A stretch of 33,181 bases of DNA from Chloroflexota bacterium (GCA_003577005.1 QEUW01000035.1:1-33181); one strand, 5' to 3'. Positions 1-8,444 are shown, counted from the first letter of the stretch. Program-made: numbers and translations. The notes: generated by a model from the letters alone, not told the origin.

Positions 1-284
<284 letters not shown>

Positions 285-658
285 AACAAGTAAGACCCCT
301 ATACGAAATCTGTTTTTGAGGATAAGTGTACCACGTTTCATCCAAAATGGATAGACCCACGTGCCTGGAAGTCGGGGCTTTTTCCGTTTCCATCTATTTC
401 AGTATCCTGACAACCTGTGCGGCAAGCAGCTGGTAAAATTTGACGCCGGAGTCAAGTGAACATCATCTGTTCATCTGGGGCGAAGGCGATTCCTTACGCT
501 TCCAAATTCAAACAATTTGCTAATACAAACCATACACCAGACTTATGGATCTGGTTTACAATGTACTAAGCAAACAAAATTGCCGTGCGTGATCAACTAT
601 GGCTTGAAACGAGTCAATTTGTACTCGTACGAAAACGTTATCGGAGGCAAAGCAAGAG
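285..658. other. intergenic region between the NYN gene and dnaK
   Basis: This is a divergent gap of 374 bases with no convincing gene. It is AT-richer than its surroundings. It holds two small inverted repeats side by side, TTGAC/GTCAA (440-444, 451-455) and TGAACA/TGTTCA (457-462, 468-473), and a third one next to the dnaK start that is listed separately. The motif AGACCCACGTG at 353-363 recurs in the dnaK-grpE gap (2589-2599). No CIRCE element (TTAGCACTC-N9-GAGTGCTAA) was found, and I could not fix a sigma-A promoter for dnaK. Confidence 0.6.
609..628. promoter_or_regulatory. inverted repeat upstream of dnaK, possible heat-shock operator
   Basis: A perfect 6-bp inverted repeat, ACGAGT (609-614) and ACTCGT (623-628) with an 8-base spacer, lies 15 bases before the dnaK Shine-Dalgarno GGAGG (643-647). 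The GAGT/ACTC half-sites resemble the core of the HspR (HAIR) operator, but the outer bases and the spacer differ from the HAIR consensus. A repressor role is therefore only a suggestion. Confidence 0.3.
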
Positions 659-2578
659 ATGGCTAAGATTATCGGTATCGACCTGGGTACGACGAACAGC
701 GTTGTGGCGGTGATGGAAGGTGGCAACCCCACCGTGATCGCCAACGCCGAAGGCAGCCGCACGACGCCGTCGGTGGTCGCGTTCACCAAGACCGGTGACC
801 GCCTGGTCGGGGTGACGGCCAAGCGCCAGGCCGTAGTGAATCCTGAAAATACGATCTATTCGGTCAAGCGTCTTATGGGGCGCCGTATCGACGACGCCGA
901 GACCAAGAAGACCATGCAGATGGTCCCCTACCAGATTGTCGAGGGGCCAAACCATGATGCGCGTGTGTCGGTTCCGATCAAGAACAAGGTCTACACACCG
1001 CAAGAGATCAGCGCTATGATCCTGGGTAAGCTCAAGCGGGATGCTGAGTCGTACCTGGGTGAAGAGGTCAAGCAGGCGGTCATTACCGTACCGGCTTACT
1101 TTAACGACAGCCAGCGCCAGGCGACCAAAGACGCCGGCCAGATCGCCGGTCTCGAGGTGCTCCGTATCATCAACGAGCCGACTGCTGCTGCTGTAGCCTA
1201 TGGGCTGGACAAGAAGAATGACGAGACCATCCTGGTCTTTGACCTGGGTGGTGGTACGTTCGATGTTTCGGTGCTCGAAGTCGGTGAAGGCGTGATCGAG
1301 GTCAAGTCCACCAATGGCGACACACACCTGGGTGGCGACGACTGGGACGAGCGCATTGTGCATTGGCTGGTCGAGGAATTCAAGAAGGAACAGGGTATCG
1401 ACCTGAGCCAGGACCGCCAGGCGTTGCAGCGTCTGCGCGAGGCGGCGGAGAAGGCGAAGATCGAGCTGTCGTCCACGCCGCAGAGCGAGATCAACCTGCC
1501 CTTTATTACGGCGGATAGCTCTGGGCCCAAGCACTTGGCGATGACCCTGAGCCGTTCCAAGTTCGAGCAGTTGACCGCCGACCTGTTGGAGCGCTGTAAG
1601 GCGCCCTTCTTCAATGCGTTGAAGGATGCTGGCCTCAAGGCGCAAGACCTGAACGAGGTGGTGCTGGTTGGTGGCTCGACCCGTATGCCCATGGTGCAGG
1701 AACTGGTGCGCAGCCTCACCGGTAAGGAGCCCCACAAGGGTGTCAACCCTGATGAGGTGGTGGCCGTGGGTGCGGCAGTCCAGGCCGGTGTGTTAGGTGG
1801 CGAGGTGAGCGATCTGCTCCTGCTGGATGTGACCCCGTTGAGCCTGGGTCTGGAGACGTTGGGCGGCGTGATGACCGTGCTCATCCCGCGCAACACCACG
1901 ATCCCGACCAAGAAGACCGAGGTCTTTAGCACGGCGGCGGATAGCCAGACCGCGGTGGATATTCATATCCTCCAGGGTGAGCGCCCCATGGCGGGCCAGA
2001 ACAAGACGTTGGGCAACTTCCGGTTGGATGGGATTCCGCCCGCCCCGCGTGGCATCCCGCAGATCGAGGTGACCTTTGACATCGACGCCAACGGCATCCT
2101 GAACGTCAACGCCAAGGACAAGGCCACGAGCAAGGAGCAGAGCGTCAAGATCACGGCCTCCACCAACCTCTCGCAGGATGAGGTGGACCGCCTGGTCAAC
2201 GAAGCCAAGTCACACGAGAACGAGGATCGCCAAGCGCGTGAACTGGCCGAGGCGCGTAATACGGCGGACAACCTGGTCTATGTGACCGAGAAGTCGCTCA
2301 TCGAACTGGGCGACAAAGTGCCCGCCACCGACCGCGGCCAGATCGAGAATGTGATCGAGGAACTCAAGCAGGCCAAGGAAGGCAGCGACATCGCCCGCAT
2401 CCGCAGCCTAACGGATCAACTACAGCAGGCCAGCCATGCGCTGACCCAGCAGATGTACTCGCAGCAGCAGGCCAACGGTGCAGGCCCAACACCTGAAGGC
2501 GATGAAGGCCCCACCGGCCAGAATGGCGCCGGCCGCAGCGAGGACGATGTGGTCGAGGGCGAATACCGCCAGGTCTAA
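659..2578 (+). CDS. dnaK: molecular chaperone DnaK (Hsp70)
   Basis: This encodes a 639-residue Hsp70 of normal bacterial length. DnaK is the cytosolic ATP-dependent foldase that cycles with the J protein and GrpE. Visible landmarks are the phosphate-1 motif GIDLGTTNS (about 6-14), [17 protein letters not shown] (about 141-157), the phosphate-2 region [12 protein letters not shown] (about 192-203), [10 protein letters not shown] and the linker/substrate-binding start [13 protein letters not shown]. The C-terminal lid ends in a low-complexity Gly/Pro/Glu tail closing with VEGEYRQV. The ATG is preceded by GGAGG at 643-647. grpE and a dnaJ-like gene follow on the same strand, giving the classical dnaK-grpE-dnaJ order. 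The long minus-strand frames beneath it are coding-strand shadows. Confidence 0.98.
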   Translation: MAKIIGIDLGTTNSVVAVMEGGNPTVIANAEGSRTTPSVVAFTKTGDRLVGVTAKRQAVVNPENTIYSVKRLMGRRIDDAETKKTMQMVPYQIVEGPNHDARVSVPIKNKVYTPQEISAMILGKLKRDAESYLGEEVKQAVITVPAYFNDSQRQATKDAGQIAGLEVLRIINEPTAAAVAYGLDKKNDETILVFDLGGGTFDVSVLEVGEGVIEVKSTNGDTHLGGDDWDERIVHWLVEEFKKEQGIDLSQDRQALQRLREAAEKAKIELSSTPQSEINLPFITADSSGPKHLAMTLSRSKFEQLTADLLERCKAPFFNALKDAGLKAQDLNEVVLVGGSTRMPMVQELVRSLTGKEPHKGVNPDEVVAVGAAVQAGVLGGEVSDLLLLDVTPLSLGLETLGGVMTVLIPRNTTIPTKKTEVFSTAADSQTAVDIHILQGERPMAGQNKTLGNFRLDGIPPAPRGIPQIEVTFDIDANGILNVNAKDKATSKEQSVKITASTNLSQDEVDRLVNEAKSHENEDRQARELAEARNTADNLVYVTEKSLIELGDKVPATDRGQIENVIEELKQAKEGSDIARIRSLTDQLQQASHALTQQMYSQQQANGAGPTPEGDEGPTGQNGAGRSEDDVVEGEYRQV

Positions 2579-2584
2579 CCATAA

Positions 2585-2648
2585 GGGCAGACCCACGTGT
2601 CTATCCCGGTGGCCGTTCACCCAATGGGGCAGACACGTGGGTCTGCCC
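2585..2648. repeat. 18-bp perfect inverted repeat downstream of dnaK
   Basis: The arms at 2585-2602 and 2631-2648 are perfectly complementary over 18 bp, around a 28-base loop. The right arm is itself part of a smaller palindrome (GGGGCAGAC at 2626-2634 with GTCTGCCCC at 2641-2649). There is no T-tract, so it is not a standard intrinsic terminator. It could be a repeat-derived RNA hairpin that trims the dnaK-grpE transcript. Confidence 0.7.
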
Positions 2649-2666
2649 CTACCAAAACGAAATGGC

Positions 2667-2698
2667 AAACAGGCGGGGCAATCATGCTCCGCCTGTTT
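2667..2698 (+). terminator. stem-loop between dnaK and grpE, possible attenuator
   Basis: The arms AAACAGGCGGGGCA (2667-2680) and TGCTCCGCCTGTTT (2685-2698) pair over 14 bp, with one G-T wobble and a 4-base loop. The stem is GC-rich with an A-start/T-end, but only a short T run follows. It could reduce grpE/dnaJ expression relative to dnaK or protect the dnaK 3' end. Confidence 0.45.
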
Positions 2699-2808
2699 AC
2701 TAGAATCAGGGATTAGGAATTAAGCCATCCCATTCCCTACTACGACAGGATGAGGTGCAGCCGCACCTAATTCTTAATTCCTGATCCCTAATCCCAAAGA
2801 GAGAGCGA

Positions 2809-3561
2809 ATGGGCATGTCGAATATCTTTTATCCAAACGACCCACGGCGCCCGTACCGACCTGCGCGGATGTCCAGCCCAGAACCACGGCTGACGGTGGA
2901 AGACTATGAGAAGCTGGCCGCCGCTTATCAGGAATTAAAAGGGCGCTTTGAGCAGCAGGTCAAGCGTATTGAGGAACAACAAAAACAGCTCGAAGCTCAA
3001 AAGACCGAGCTGTCGATCAAAGACGAAGCATTGCAACGACAAAGCGCCGACCTAAAACAACTGGAGAGCGACCTGCTCTGGACGCGCGCTGCGCTCGACC
3101 AGGCGCAAAAGGCGCAGGAAGACGAAGCCGGCGAGAACTGGCAGGAGCGTTATATCGCCCTCCAGGCCGAAGTCGAAAACTTGCGCAAACGCTGGGAGCA
3201 GCGTTACACCGCCGAGGTGCAAGAGGCGCGTAACCGCATCCTCGCCGATATGCTGCCGCTGGCCGACCATCTGGACCTGGCGCTGCAACACGCCGGCTCG
3301 CTCGATGCGGAACAGATGCAGACCTTTGTCGCCAATATCGAGGCGACACGGCGCGCCTTTTTAGAAACGCTCAAACGCTATGGCGTCGAGCGGCACGACC
3401 CCCAAGGCCAGCCCTTCGACCCGAACCGGCAGGAGGCAGTCGGCCATATCGTTGATGGGCAAACGCCCGCCGACCATGTGGCCCAGGTGATCCAGGCCGG
3501 CTATCTGGACGGTGAACGCATCCTTCGCCCGGCGCGCGTACTGGTCAGTAAGGGAGCGTAG
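2809..3561 (+). CDS. grpE: nucleotide exchange factor GrpE
   Basis: This is a 250-residue GrpE, the homodimeric nucleotide-exchange factor that releases ADP from DnaK. After about 30 Pro/Arg-rich residues there is a long charged coiled coil (about 30-115, with repeated EQQKQLEAQ-like heptads). The GrpE core follows: ARNRILADMLPLADHLDLAL (about 140-160), LKRYGVERHDPQGQPFDPN and the C-terminal beta domain AQVIQAGYLDGERILRPARV. The N-terminal coil is longer than in E. coli GrpE. The ATG is preceded by a GAGAG stretch; an internal ATG six bases on is an alternative start. The stop codon TAG is the first triplet of an octamer-repeat hairpin in the grpE-dnaJ gap. Confidence 0.95.
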   Translation: MGMSNIFYPNDPRRPYRPARMSSPEPRLTVEDYEKLAAAYQELKGRFEQQVKRIEEQQKQLEAQKTELSIKDEALQRQSADLKQLESDLLWTRAALDQAQKAQEDEAGENWQERYIALQAEVENLRKRWEQRYTAEVQEARNRILADMLPLADHLDLALQHAGSLDAEQMQTFVANIEATRRAFLETLKRYGVERHDPQGQPFDPNRQEAVGHIVDGQTPADHVAQVIQAGYLDGERILRPARVLVSKGA

Positions 3562-3622
3562 AACGCAGAACATAGAACGAGAATACAGAAGCTGTTCTGC
3601 GCTCTACGTTCTGCGTTCTACG
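3557..3622. repeat. octamer-repeat hairpin in the grpE-dnaJ gap
   Basis: Units of the type TAGAACGCAGAACATAGAAC (3559-3578) are repeated in reverse complement at 3601-3622, with about two mismatches over 22 bp. A small CAGAA/TTCTG stem lies inside. The grpE stop codon is the first TAG of the repeat. The same phrase recurs after pdxH (14248-14277) and, on the other strand, at the end of the Vps62-like gene (19760-19794). Confidence 0.7.
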
Positions 3623-3638
3623 TTTGTGAGAGGTGATT

Positions 3639-4598
3639 ATGGAATTCAAAGATTATTATAAGATTCTTGGCGTCAGCCGGAATGCAAGTGAGAAAGAGAT
3701 CAAAAAAGCGTTCCGCAAGCTCGCCCAGCAGTATCACCCGGATAGAAACCCCGGCGACAAAGAGGCGGAGCGGAAATTTAAGGAAGTAAACGAGGCGCAC
3801 ACTGTGCTGGGCGATCCCGAAAAGCGCGCCAAGTATGATAAGTTCGGGGCCCAGTGGGAGCAGTACGAACGCGCTGGTGTGCGGCCCGAGGATGTCGGCT
3901 GGGGCGGTTTTGGCAGTGGCGGCATGGGTGGCGGGCGCACCCGTACAGTCACCCCCGAAGAGTTCGAGCAGATGTTTGGCGGCAGCGGCTTCTCCGACTT
4001 CTTCCAGACTCTCTTTGGCGGGGGCATGCCCGGCGGTATGGGTGGGCGAACTGGCCAGCAATACCGGCAGCGAGGCGGCTTTGACCCATTTACCGGGATG
4101 CAAGAAGCGGTAAACGAAGTGCCCGTCCAGATCACGCTGGAGGAGGCTTTCCACGGCACGACGCGGATGGTACAAATGGGGGATGGTACGCGCCTTGAGG
4201 CCACGATCCCGCGCGGTGTCAAGACCGGCTCTAAGGTGCGGATGCGCGGCGCTGTGGGCCAGGGCGACCTGGTGCTCAAGGTGGAAGTGCTCCCGCACGC
4301 GCAATTTACGCACGAGGGCGACAACCTGCGCGTCAAGATTCCAGTTGACCTGTACACAGCCTTGCTTGGCGGTGAAGCCAATGTGCCTACGCTGGAGCGC
4401 CCGCTGGCGCTGACCATCCCTGCTGGTACACAGCATGGCAAGCTCTTCCGCCTGCGCGGCCAGGGGATGCCCCACTTGAGACAGCCCGACCAGCGCGGCG
4501 ATCTGCTGGCTGAGGTCAACGTGGTGCTGCCCACCAACCTGAGCGACGAAGAAAAGCGGCTTGTACAGCGGCTGCGTGAATTACGCCGGGGCCAATAA
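3639..4598 (+). CDS. dnaJ: J-domain co-chaperone, DnaJ C-terminal-domain protein without zinc finger (CbpA-like)
   Basis: The product is 319 residues from the ATG at 3639, which I prefer to the in-frame GTG at 3633 because the Shine-Dalgarno GAGAGG (3628-3633) overlaps that GTG. The J domain comes first, with the catalytic HPD at 33-35 (QQYHPDRN). A Gly/Phe/Met-rich linker covers about 72-145 ([11 protein letters not shown] and similar). Two beta-barrel substrate-binding domains follow ([16 protein letters not shown] onward). No CXXCXGXG zinc-finger repeats are present, so this is a class B J protein like CbpA rather than canonical DnaJ, although it sits in the dnaJ position of the operon. 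It should stimulate DnaK ATPase and deliver unfolded clients. The stop codon TAA begins a palindromic element. Confidence 0.95.
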   Translation: MEFKDYYKILGVSRNASEKEIKKAFRKLAQQYHPDRNPGDKEAERKFKEVNEAHTVLGDPEKRAKYDKFGAQWEQYERAGVRPEDVGWGGFGSGGMGGGRTRTVTPEEFEQMFGGSGFSDFFQTLFGGGMPGGMGGRTGQQYRQRGGFDPFTGMQEAVNEVPVQITLEEAFHGTTRMVQMGDGTRLEATIPRGVKTGSKVRMRGAVGQGDLVLKVEVLPHAQFTHEGDNLRVKIPVDLYTALLGGEANVPTLERPLALTIPAGTQHGKLFRLRGQGMPHLRQPDQRGDLLAEVNVVLPTNLSDEEKRLVQRLRELRRGQ

Positions 4599-4601
4599 GA
4601 A

Positions 4602-4675
4602 CCTATCCGAATAACGGTTGCGAGTCCGACAACTACACCTGCGAATCGAGTTGGTCACAGAGTTATTCGGATAGG
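4602..4675. repeat. hairpin element B (14-bp arms, 46-base loop)
   Basis: The arms CCTATCCGAATAAC (4602-4615) and GTTATTCGGATAGG (4662-4675) pair perfectly around a 46-base loop. The loop starts GGTTGCG and ends CACAGA. The element begins essentially on the dnaJ stop codon. It shares flank (AAGAA), loop length and loop ends with elements A1 and A2, but its arms differ in sequence. Confidence 0.75.
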
Positions 4676-4766
4676 CACTAAGAAACTATCTCAAAATCGG
4701 TTGTGGCTCTGGACTTCTTCCGAGCAGCACCGGTGTGGCACAGAGATCTTGAGATAATTTCTAAAT
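4675..4766. repeat. repeat element A, copy 1 (92 bp, inverted termini)
   Basis: This 92-base unit starts GCACTAAGAAACTATC and ends CTAAAT. Its arms at 4682-4698 and 4745-4761 pair with two mismatches around a 46-base loop beginning GGTTGTGGC and ending GGCACAGA. A second, equally long copy lies at 7026-7117 and is near-identical except in the loop centre. Confidence 0.85.
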
Positions 4767-4796
4767 AGTAGGGCAAGCTGCCAGCTTACCCTACTA
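4766..4796. repeat. hairpin of the GTAGRGCAAGCTGCCA family, copy 1
   Basis: TAGTAGGG-c-AAGCT (4766-4779) pairs with AGCTT-a-CCCTACTA (4783-4796), giving 13 paired positions, one mismatch and a 3-base loop. A related hairpin (GTAGAGCAAGCTGCCA start) is found at 12504-12531, at the end of the lipid-kinase gene. Confidence 0.6.
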
Positions 4797-4854
4797 GGGT
4801 ACGTCCGAAATTTGGGGCAAGTAGGGCAAGATGGATGCTTGCCCGCTGTAGCCC

Positions 4855-4920
4855 GCATTCCGGGAAAGGGCCGGGGAGCGTCTGGTTGTGAAAGCTGATG
4901 GCGGCCCTTTCCCGGAATGC
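4855..4920. repeat. 18-bp perfect hairpin with TGGTTGNNNAAGCTGAT loop, copy 1
   Basis: The arms at 4855-4872 (GCATTCCGGGAAAGGGCC) and 4903-4920 are perfectly complementary over 18 bp. The 30-base loop contains TGGTTGTGAAAGCTGAT. The same loop phrase, with unrelated arms, occurs in the hairpin at 24491-24562. Confidence 0.75.
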
Positions 4921-4976
4921 TCGTGCCGCTCAATTCTCGCCCCAAATCCTGGACACACCCACCCTCCTAACCTGCT

Positions 4977-5005
4977 TTGACGCACCGCGCCAATTGTGCT
5001 AAGAT
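4977..5005 (+). promoter_or_regulatory. sigma-A-type promoter for phaR-patatin
   Basis: The -35 box TTGACG (4977-4982), a 17-base spacer and the -10 box TAAGAT (5000-5005) predict a start near 5012 and a 5' leader of about 75 bases. Five of six and four of six positions match the consensus. Nothing else in the gap resembles a promoter as well. Confidence 0.55.
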
Positions 5006-5087
5006 GGTCGTAGGACAAGACGCCAGCTTGTTCGGTCTGCGTTTATTGTCACTGCACTGAACCAATCCACCCGGCGGCCACACAGTT

Positions 5088-5633
5088 ATGCCACTTATCA
5101 AGCGTTACCCCAATCGCAAGCTCTACGATACCACAGCCAAACGCTATGTCACTCTGGAGCAGGTCACCGATCTGATCCGCCAGGGTGAGGATGTTCATGT
5201 GGTTGACTACGAGAGTGGTGAAGATTTGACCAACATGATCCTCTCTCAGATCATCCTGGAGCAGGAAAAGAAGCGGGGGGGCTTTCTTCCACGTTCGCTA
5301 CTCACCGGCCTGATCCGCAGCGGCGGCGAAACGATCGACCAGATGCGCCATTCGGTCCAGAGCGGGCTGGAGAGCGCTCGCAGCCTGACCGACGCCACGC
5401 CGCTCGAAGGACAGATAGCGCGCCTGGTTGAAAGTGGCAAGGTTTCGCTCGAGCAGGTGCAGACGTTGCTCAACCTCGACGACCGTATCACTGCGGTGCT
5501 TCACCGGCTCAACGTTCCCACCCACCAGGAATTGCAGGCGTTGCAGGCACAGCTTGATGCGCTCGATAGTAAGTTGGATCGGTTGTTGGCGGCTAAACCG
5601 CCGCGCCATAAAACGAAACGATCAAAGGAATGA
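5088..5633 (+). CDS. phaR: PhaR-type polyhydroxyalkanoate accumulation regulator
   Basis: This is a 181-residue protein. It opens with the hallmark PHB/PHA-accumulation-regulator DNA-binding domain (MPLIKRYPNRKLYDTTAKRY, then VTLEQVTDLIRQGEDVHVVD and GEDLTNMILSQIILEQEKK, about 1-66). A helical region follows (about 70-180) with an amphipathic C-terminal coil and a Lys/Arg-rich end. In proteobacteria PhaR binds both DNA and PHA granules and represses phasin and its own gene. Here no phaC, phasin or depolymerase is adjacent, so the target is unknown. The patatin-like gene starts 7 bases after its stop, which suggests one transcript. No strong Shine-Dalgarno sequence is visible before the ATG. 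Confidence 0.85.
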   Translation: MPLIKRYPNRKLYDTTAKRYVTLEQVTDLIRQGEDVHVVDYESGEDLTNMILSQIILEQEKKRGGFLPRSLLTGLIRSGGETIDQMRHSVQSGLESARSLTDATPLEGQIARLVESGKVSLEQVQTLLNLDDRITAVLHRLNVPTHQELQALQAQLDALDSKLDRLLAAKPPRHKTKRSKE

Positions 5634-5639
5634 TCCCGC

Positions 5640-6875
5640 ATGAACAGCGGTGTACGTAAGCTCGACGATGAGCAGGGTAAGGTAGCGCTAGTACTCGCCG
5701 GTGGCGGGATCACAGGCGCAGTCTATGAGGCGGGGGCGCTTTTCGCCATCAACAACCTGTTAGTAGGGCGAACGGTCAACGATTTTGACATCTATGTGGG
5801 TACAAGCGGTGGCGCACTCGTGGCTGCTTTGATCGCCAACGGTTTTACACCGCCGGAGATCATGCAACTCATCGACCGGAGCCACCCCGAAATACGTAAC
5901 ATGCGGGTTGGCGATCTCTTCGACCTGAACCCCGCTCACTTTCTGCACCGGCTGCGTAGGCTACCTGGCGCGCTCTATCGCGCTGGTCGCGATGTGATGA
6001 AACAGGGCAGAGAGGCAGCGCTGACCGATATTTTGTGGGAACTGGCGGAAGTATTGCCCAGTGGTTTTTACAGCACGGCAGCGCTGGAGCGTTATGTGCG
6101 GGAACTGCTCACGATGCCTGGCCGCAGCAACGACTTTCAGACCTTGTGCAAGGAGCTCTATATCGTTGCCACCGACTTGGATACCGGTCGCCGCGCCGTC
6201 TTTGGCCGCAGCGACCATAGCGAGGTCCCCATCAGCCGGACTGTAGCCGCCAGCGGCGCCGTGCCCGTGCTCTATCGCCCAGTCCAGATCGGCGAGCGCG
6301 ATTATGTGGATGGCGGTCTGCAAGGCGCAGCCAGTCTCGATCTGGCCATCGAAGCAGGGGCAAGGTTGATAGTCTGCATCAACCCGATGGCCCCGCTGAA
6401 TACGGTTCAGGCGCAGGCGGAGCATCATTACATCCGCGAACATGGCTTTCAGGCCGTCTTTAACCAGTCGATACGCACTTTGCTCCATGCTGGCGTGCGC
6501 TATCACGTCAAGAACTTGCGCGCCAAATACCCACTCGTCGATATCATTCTCATCGAGCCACAGTGGGACGACCACGCCATGTTTCGCTATAACCCCATGC
6601 ACTACCGTAGCCGCCAAGCCGTGGCCGAACATGGCTTCCGCAGCGTGACGACCGGTCTCCTCAGCAACCCGGATCTGTTGCGCCGCGTTCTGGGCCGCCA
6701 CGGCATCGAGTTGCAACATGACTCTGTCCCTATGGCGCCGGCCGAAGTAGATGCTGACTTTTCGTCAGGTGGCAGCTCTGTTGCCGATGGCCTCCCATCG
6801 CTTGCAGACACCCTGGCTGAACTAGAAGTCATCTTGGGGCGGCTCAAGCACCAGCCGCCAGTAGAGCAACCGTAG
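5640..6875 (+). CDS. patatin-like phospholipase family protein
   Basis: This 411-residue protein has a complete patatin active site: the oxyanion loop GGGITG (21-26), the nucleophile elbow GTSGG with Ser56, and the catalytic dyad aspartate in DGG (Asp224). Patatin-family enzymes are serine acyl hydrolases acting on phospholipids or neutral lipids. There is no signal peptide, so a cytosolic enzyme is likely. The C-terminal part (about 290-400) contains [20 protein letters not shown] and a variable tail of unknown role. AAAGGA at 5624-5629, inside the end of phaR, serves as Shine-Dalgarno. The tight link to phaR suggests work on storage granules or membrane lipid turnover, but this is inference. 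Its stop TAG is followed directly by a GTGCGG-type inverted repeat (6876-6934). Confidence 0.88.
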   Translation: MNSGVRKLDDEQGKVALVLAGGGITGAVYEAGALFAINNLLVGRTVNDFDIYVGTSGGALVAALIANGFTPPEIMQLIDRSHPEIRNMRVGDLFDLNPAHFLHRLRRLPGALYRAGRDVMKQGREAALTDILWELAEVLPSGFYSTAALERYVRELLTMPGRSNDFQTLCKELYIVATDLDTGRRAVFGRSDHSEVPISRTVAASGAVPVLYRPVQIGERDYVDGGLQGAASLDLAIEAGARLIVCINPMAPLNTVQAQAEHHYIREHGFQAVFNQSIRTLLHAGVRYHVKNLRAKYPLVDIILIEPQWDDHAMFRYNPMHYRSRQAVAEHGFRSVTTGLLSNPDLLRRVLGRHGIELQHDSVPMAPAEVDADFSSGGSSVADGLPSLADTLAELEVILGRLKHQPPVEQP

Positions 6876-6934
6876 GTGCGGTTTCCCTACTGCATCCTTC
6901 TCTTCACGGGGATCGTGCGGTATGGAGACCGCAC
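6876..6934. repeat. inverted repeat after the patatin gene
   Basis: GTGCGGTTTCC (6876-6886) is matched by GGAGACCGCAC (6924-6934) with one mismatch. A tighter stem, GTGCGG/CCGCAC (6915-6920, 6929-6934), is an alternative fold. The repeat begins on the base after the stop codon. There is no T-tract. Confidence 0.45.
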
Positions 6935-7025
6935 CTGCTGTCCTTTTCCTAATACTACAGCCGCACTTCTACACCGACCTTCGGGCGCAGAGGTCTCTGT
7001 TATGTTCCGGGTAAGTGCGGTTATA

Positions 7026-7117
7026 GCACTAAGAAACTATCTCAAAATCGGTTGTGGCGCCGGCGAGCTTTTGTGTAGCACAGGTGTGGCACAGAGATTT
7101 TGAGATAATCTCTAAAT
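7026..7117. repeat. repeat element A, copy 2 (92 bp, inverted termini)
   Basis: This is the same length as copy 1 at 4675-4766, with the same ends (GCACTAAGAAACTATC and CTAAAT). The arms 7033-7049 and 7096-7112 pair around a 46-base loop. Where copy 1 has an A-C mismatch in the inner arm (GATCTTGAGATA), this copy is perfectly paired (GATTTTGAGATA). It lies between the convergent ends of the patatin gene and the glycolipid glycosyltransferase gene. Confidence 0.85.
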
Positions 7118-7130
7118 CTGTGTTCTATAT

Positions 7131-8270
7131 TCAGACCAGCCCCGCCAACGCTTCGACAATTTCCAAGGTTGCCTTGGGGCGCCCCAGGCTGCGCGCCCGT
7201 TCTGCCAGTTGATGGCGTTCGGCAACGTTAGGACCAAACCAGCGACCGACGATGGCCGCGATCTCGTCCGGCTCTCTGGCAAAGACGCCCACCCCGTTGT
7301 TGACCACAAAGGGCACATTCCCCTCTTCCTGCCCTGGAATAAAGCCGCTCAGAATAATGGGCAGCCCGCAGACTAGCGCCTCGGCAATGGTGCCCGGCCC
7401 GGCTTTGGTAATGATACAGTCGCAAGCAGCCATCCACTCTTGCATGTTATGGACAAACCCGTGGATCACCGTCGGGATCGGCCAGTTGTAGCTGGCCAGC
7501 CGTTGTTGGAGCCGCTGGTTGCGTCCACAGATGACCACAAGTTGCCCGTGCGGGCCCCCTGGGCCGGCCAGTTGTCGCGCCACCGCCCGCGCAATCGCCG
7601 CCACCGGGCCAATCCCTTCGCCGCCGCCAACCAGCAGCGCTGCCGGCAGATCGGGCTGTAACCCCAATACTCGGCGAAGCTCGGCCTGGGGTCTGGATGA
7701 CTGGGCAAAGGCTGGACGGATAGGCAGGCCGGAGAGCTGCAACTGTCCCGGACGTAGACCCGCCTGCACCCCGCGTTGAAACGCCTCCTCGCTGGCGACA
7801 AAACAACGATCTACTTCTGGGTGATACCAGAGCGGATGCGCCGAGGCCAGGTCTGTGACAACGGTCGCGAGGGGTGGGTCGTGCCCCAGCCGGTCGAGCG
7901 CCAGCAGCGTCATCTCATGCACTAGTGGGTGGACCGAGACGATCAGATCCGGTGCAAAGTGGGCCAACGCCTGGCTCACCTGCGGGGCGCTATAGCGGGC
8001 CAACGTATTGACCAAAGATCGGACCGAACGAGGGAAATTCTCGCTGTCGAAGAGCAATCCCCACAGCCAGGGGGTACGGTGGGTCACCCACGGGTAGAGC
8101 GGTGGCAAACGATTGAGCGGCCAGGGCAGATGGTCGATGAGCAGGTCGATGATGTCAACCTCAAAACGGTCACCATAACATTGGGTAAAGCCAGCCTTGA
8201 GGGCTTCGGCGCTGGCGCGATGGCCACCGCCGGTGTTGCTCATCAAGATGAGGATACGGTGTTGCGTCAC
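7131..8270 (-). CDS. MGDG synthase-like glycosyltransferase (GT28, diacylglycerol glycosyltransferase family)
   Basis: The product is 379 residues from a GTG start; no better start keeps the first beta strand. The N-terminal half carries the MGDG-synthase signature ILMSNTGGGHRASAEAL (about 8-24), and PLYPWVTHRTP and VSVHPLVHEMTLLAL follow. The C-terminal GT28 nucleotide-sugar domain has AALLVGGGEG (about 190) and KAGPGTIAEALVCGLPIIL (about 290-308). The family includes plant MGD1, Bacillus UgtP and Chloroflexus MGDG synthase, which transfer Gal or Glc from a UDP-sugar onto diacylglycerol at the inner membrane. The precise sugar cannot be read from sequence. It could also be a MurG-like relative, but the N-terminal domain argues for a glycolipid enzyme. 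Confidence 0.87.
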   Translation of the reverse strand: MTQHRILILMSNTGGGHRASAEALKAGFTQCYGDRFEVDIIDLLIDHLPWPLNRLPPLYPWVTHRTPWLWGLLFDSENFPRSVRSLVNTLARYSAPQVSQALAHFAPDLIVSVHPLVHEMTLLALDRLGHDPPLATVVTDLASAHPLWYHPEVDRCFVASEEAFQRGVQAGLRPGQLQLSGLPIRPAFAQSSRPQAELRRVLGLQPDLPAALLVGGGEGIGPVAAIARAVARQLAGPGGPHGQLVVICGRNQRLQQRLASYNWPIPTVIHGFVHNMQEWMAACDCIITKAGPGTIAEALVCGLPIILSGFIPGQEEGNVPFVVNNGVGVFAREPDEIAAIVGRWFGPNVAERHQLAERARSLGRPKATLEIVEALAGLV

Positions 8271-8414
8271 GTGCTGTCAATCGATGAAGGATAAAAAACG
8301 ATAGAAGATTGCATTGGCATTTCCAGCCGCTTTCAGTAGACCACAGCCTGCCCCAGTTGGATAGTCAATCCAGCGACGGATAGGTCTTCCCGCTGCAAGC
8401 GTTGCACTCTACTG

Positions 8415-8444
8415 ATTTTACAATCAACCAGCGTGAATTACCAA
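8415..8444 (-). promoter_or_regulatory. possible promoter for the glycolipid glycosyltransferase
   Basis: On the minus strand a -35 box TTGGTA (8439-8444), an 18-base spacer and a -10 box TAAAAT (8415-8420) predict a start near 8408 and a leader of about 138 bases. It overlaps the last codons of the upstream gene's end region. Rated only moderate because the -35 match is 4 of 6. Confidence 0.35.

Larger units (their letters stand above)
4599..5087. other. 489-base gap packed with palindromic elements
   Basis: No gene is supported between dnaJ and phaR. From left to right it holds the 46-base-loop hairpin elements B and A1, a hairpin of the GTAGRGCAAGCTGCCA family (4766-4796), a smaller GGGCAAG/CTTGCCC hairpin (4824-4844), and an 18-bp hairpin (4855-4920) nested inside a wider TTTGGGGC/GCCCCAAA pair (about 4810-4818 and 4939-4947). 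The phaR promoter comes last (4977-5005). The short open frames on the minus strand here are products of the palindromes. Confidence 0.7.

Noticed and set aside
609..628. CIRCE element upstream of dnaK
   Set aside because: The repeat lacks the TTAGCACTC/GAGTGCTAA sequence and the 9-base spacer.
638..1735. Long minus-strand frame opposite dnaK
   Set aside because: It is a codon-bias shadow of dnaK with no recognisable family, and dnaK itself is unmistakable.
4602..4766. Insertion sequence or MITE with a transposase
   Set aside because: No transposase frame and no target-site duplication could be recognised; the elements are listed as repeats of unknown origin.
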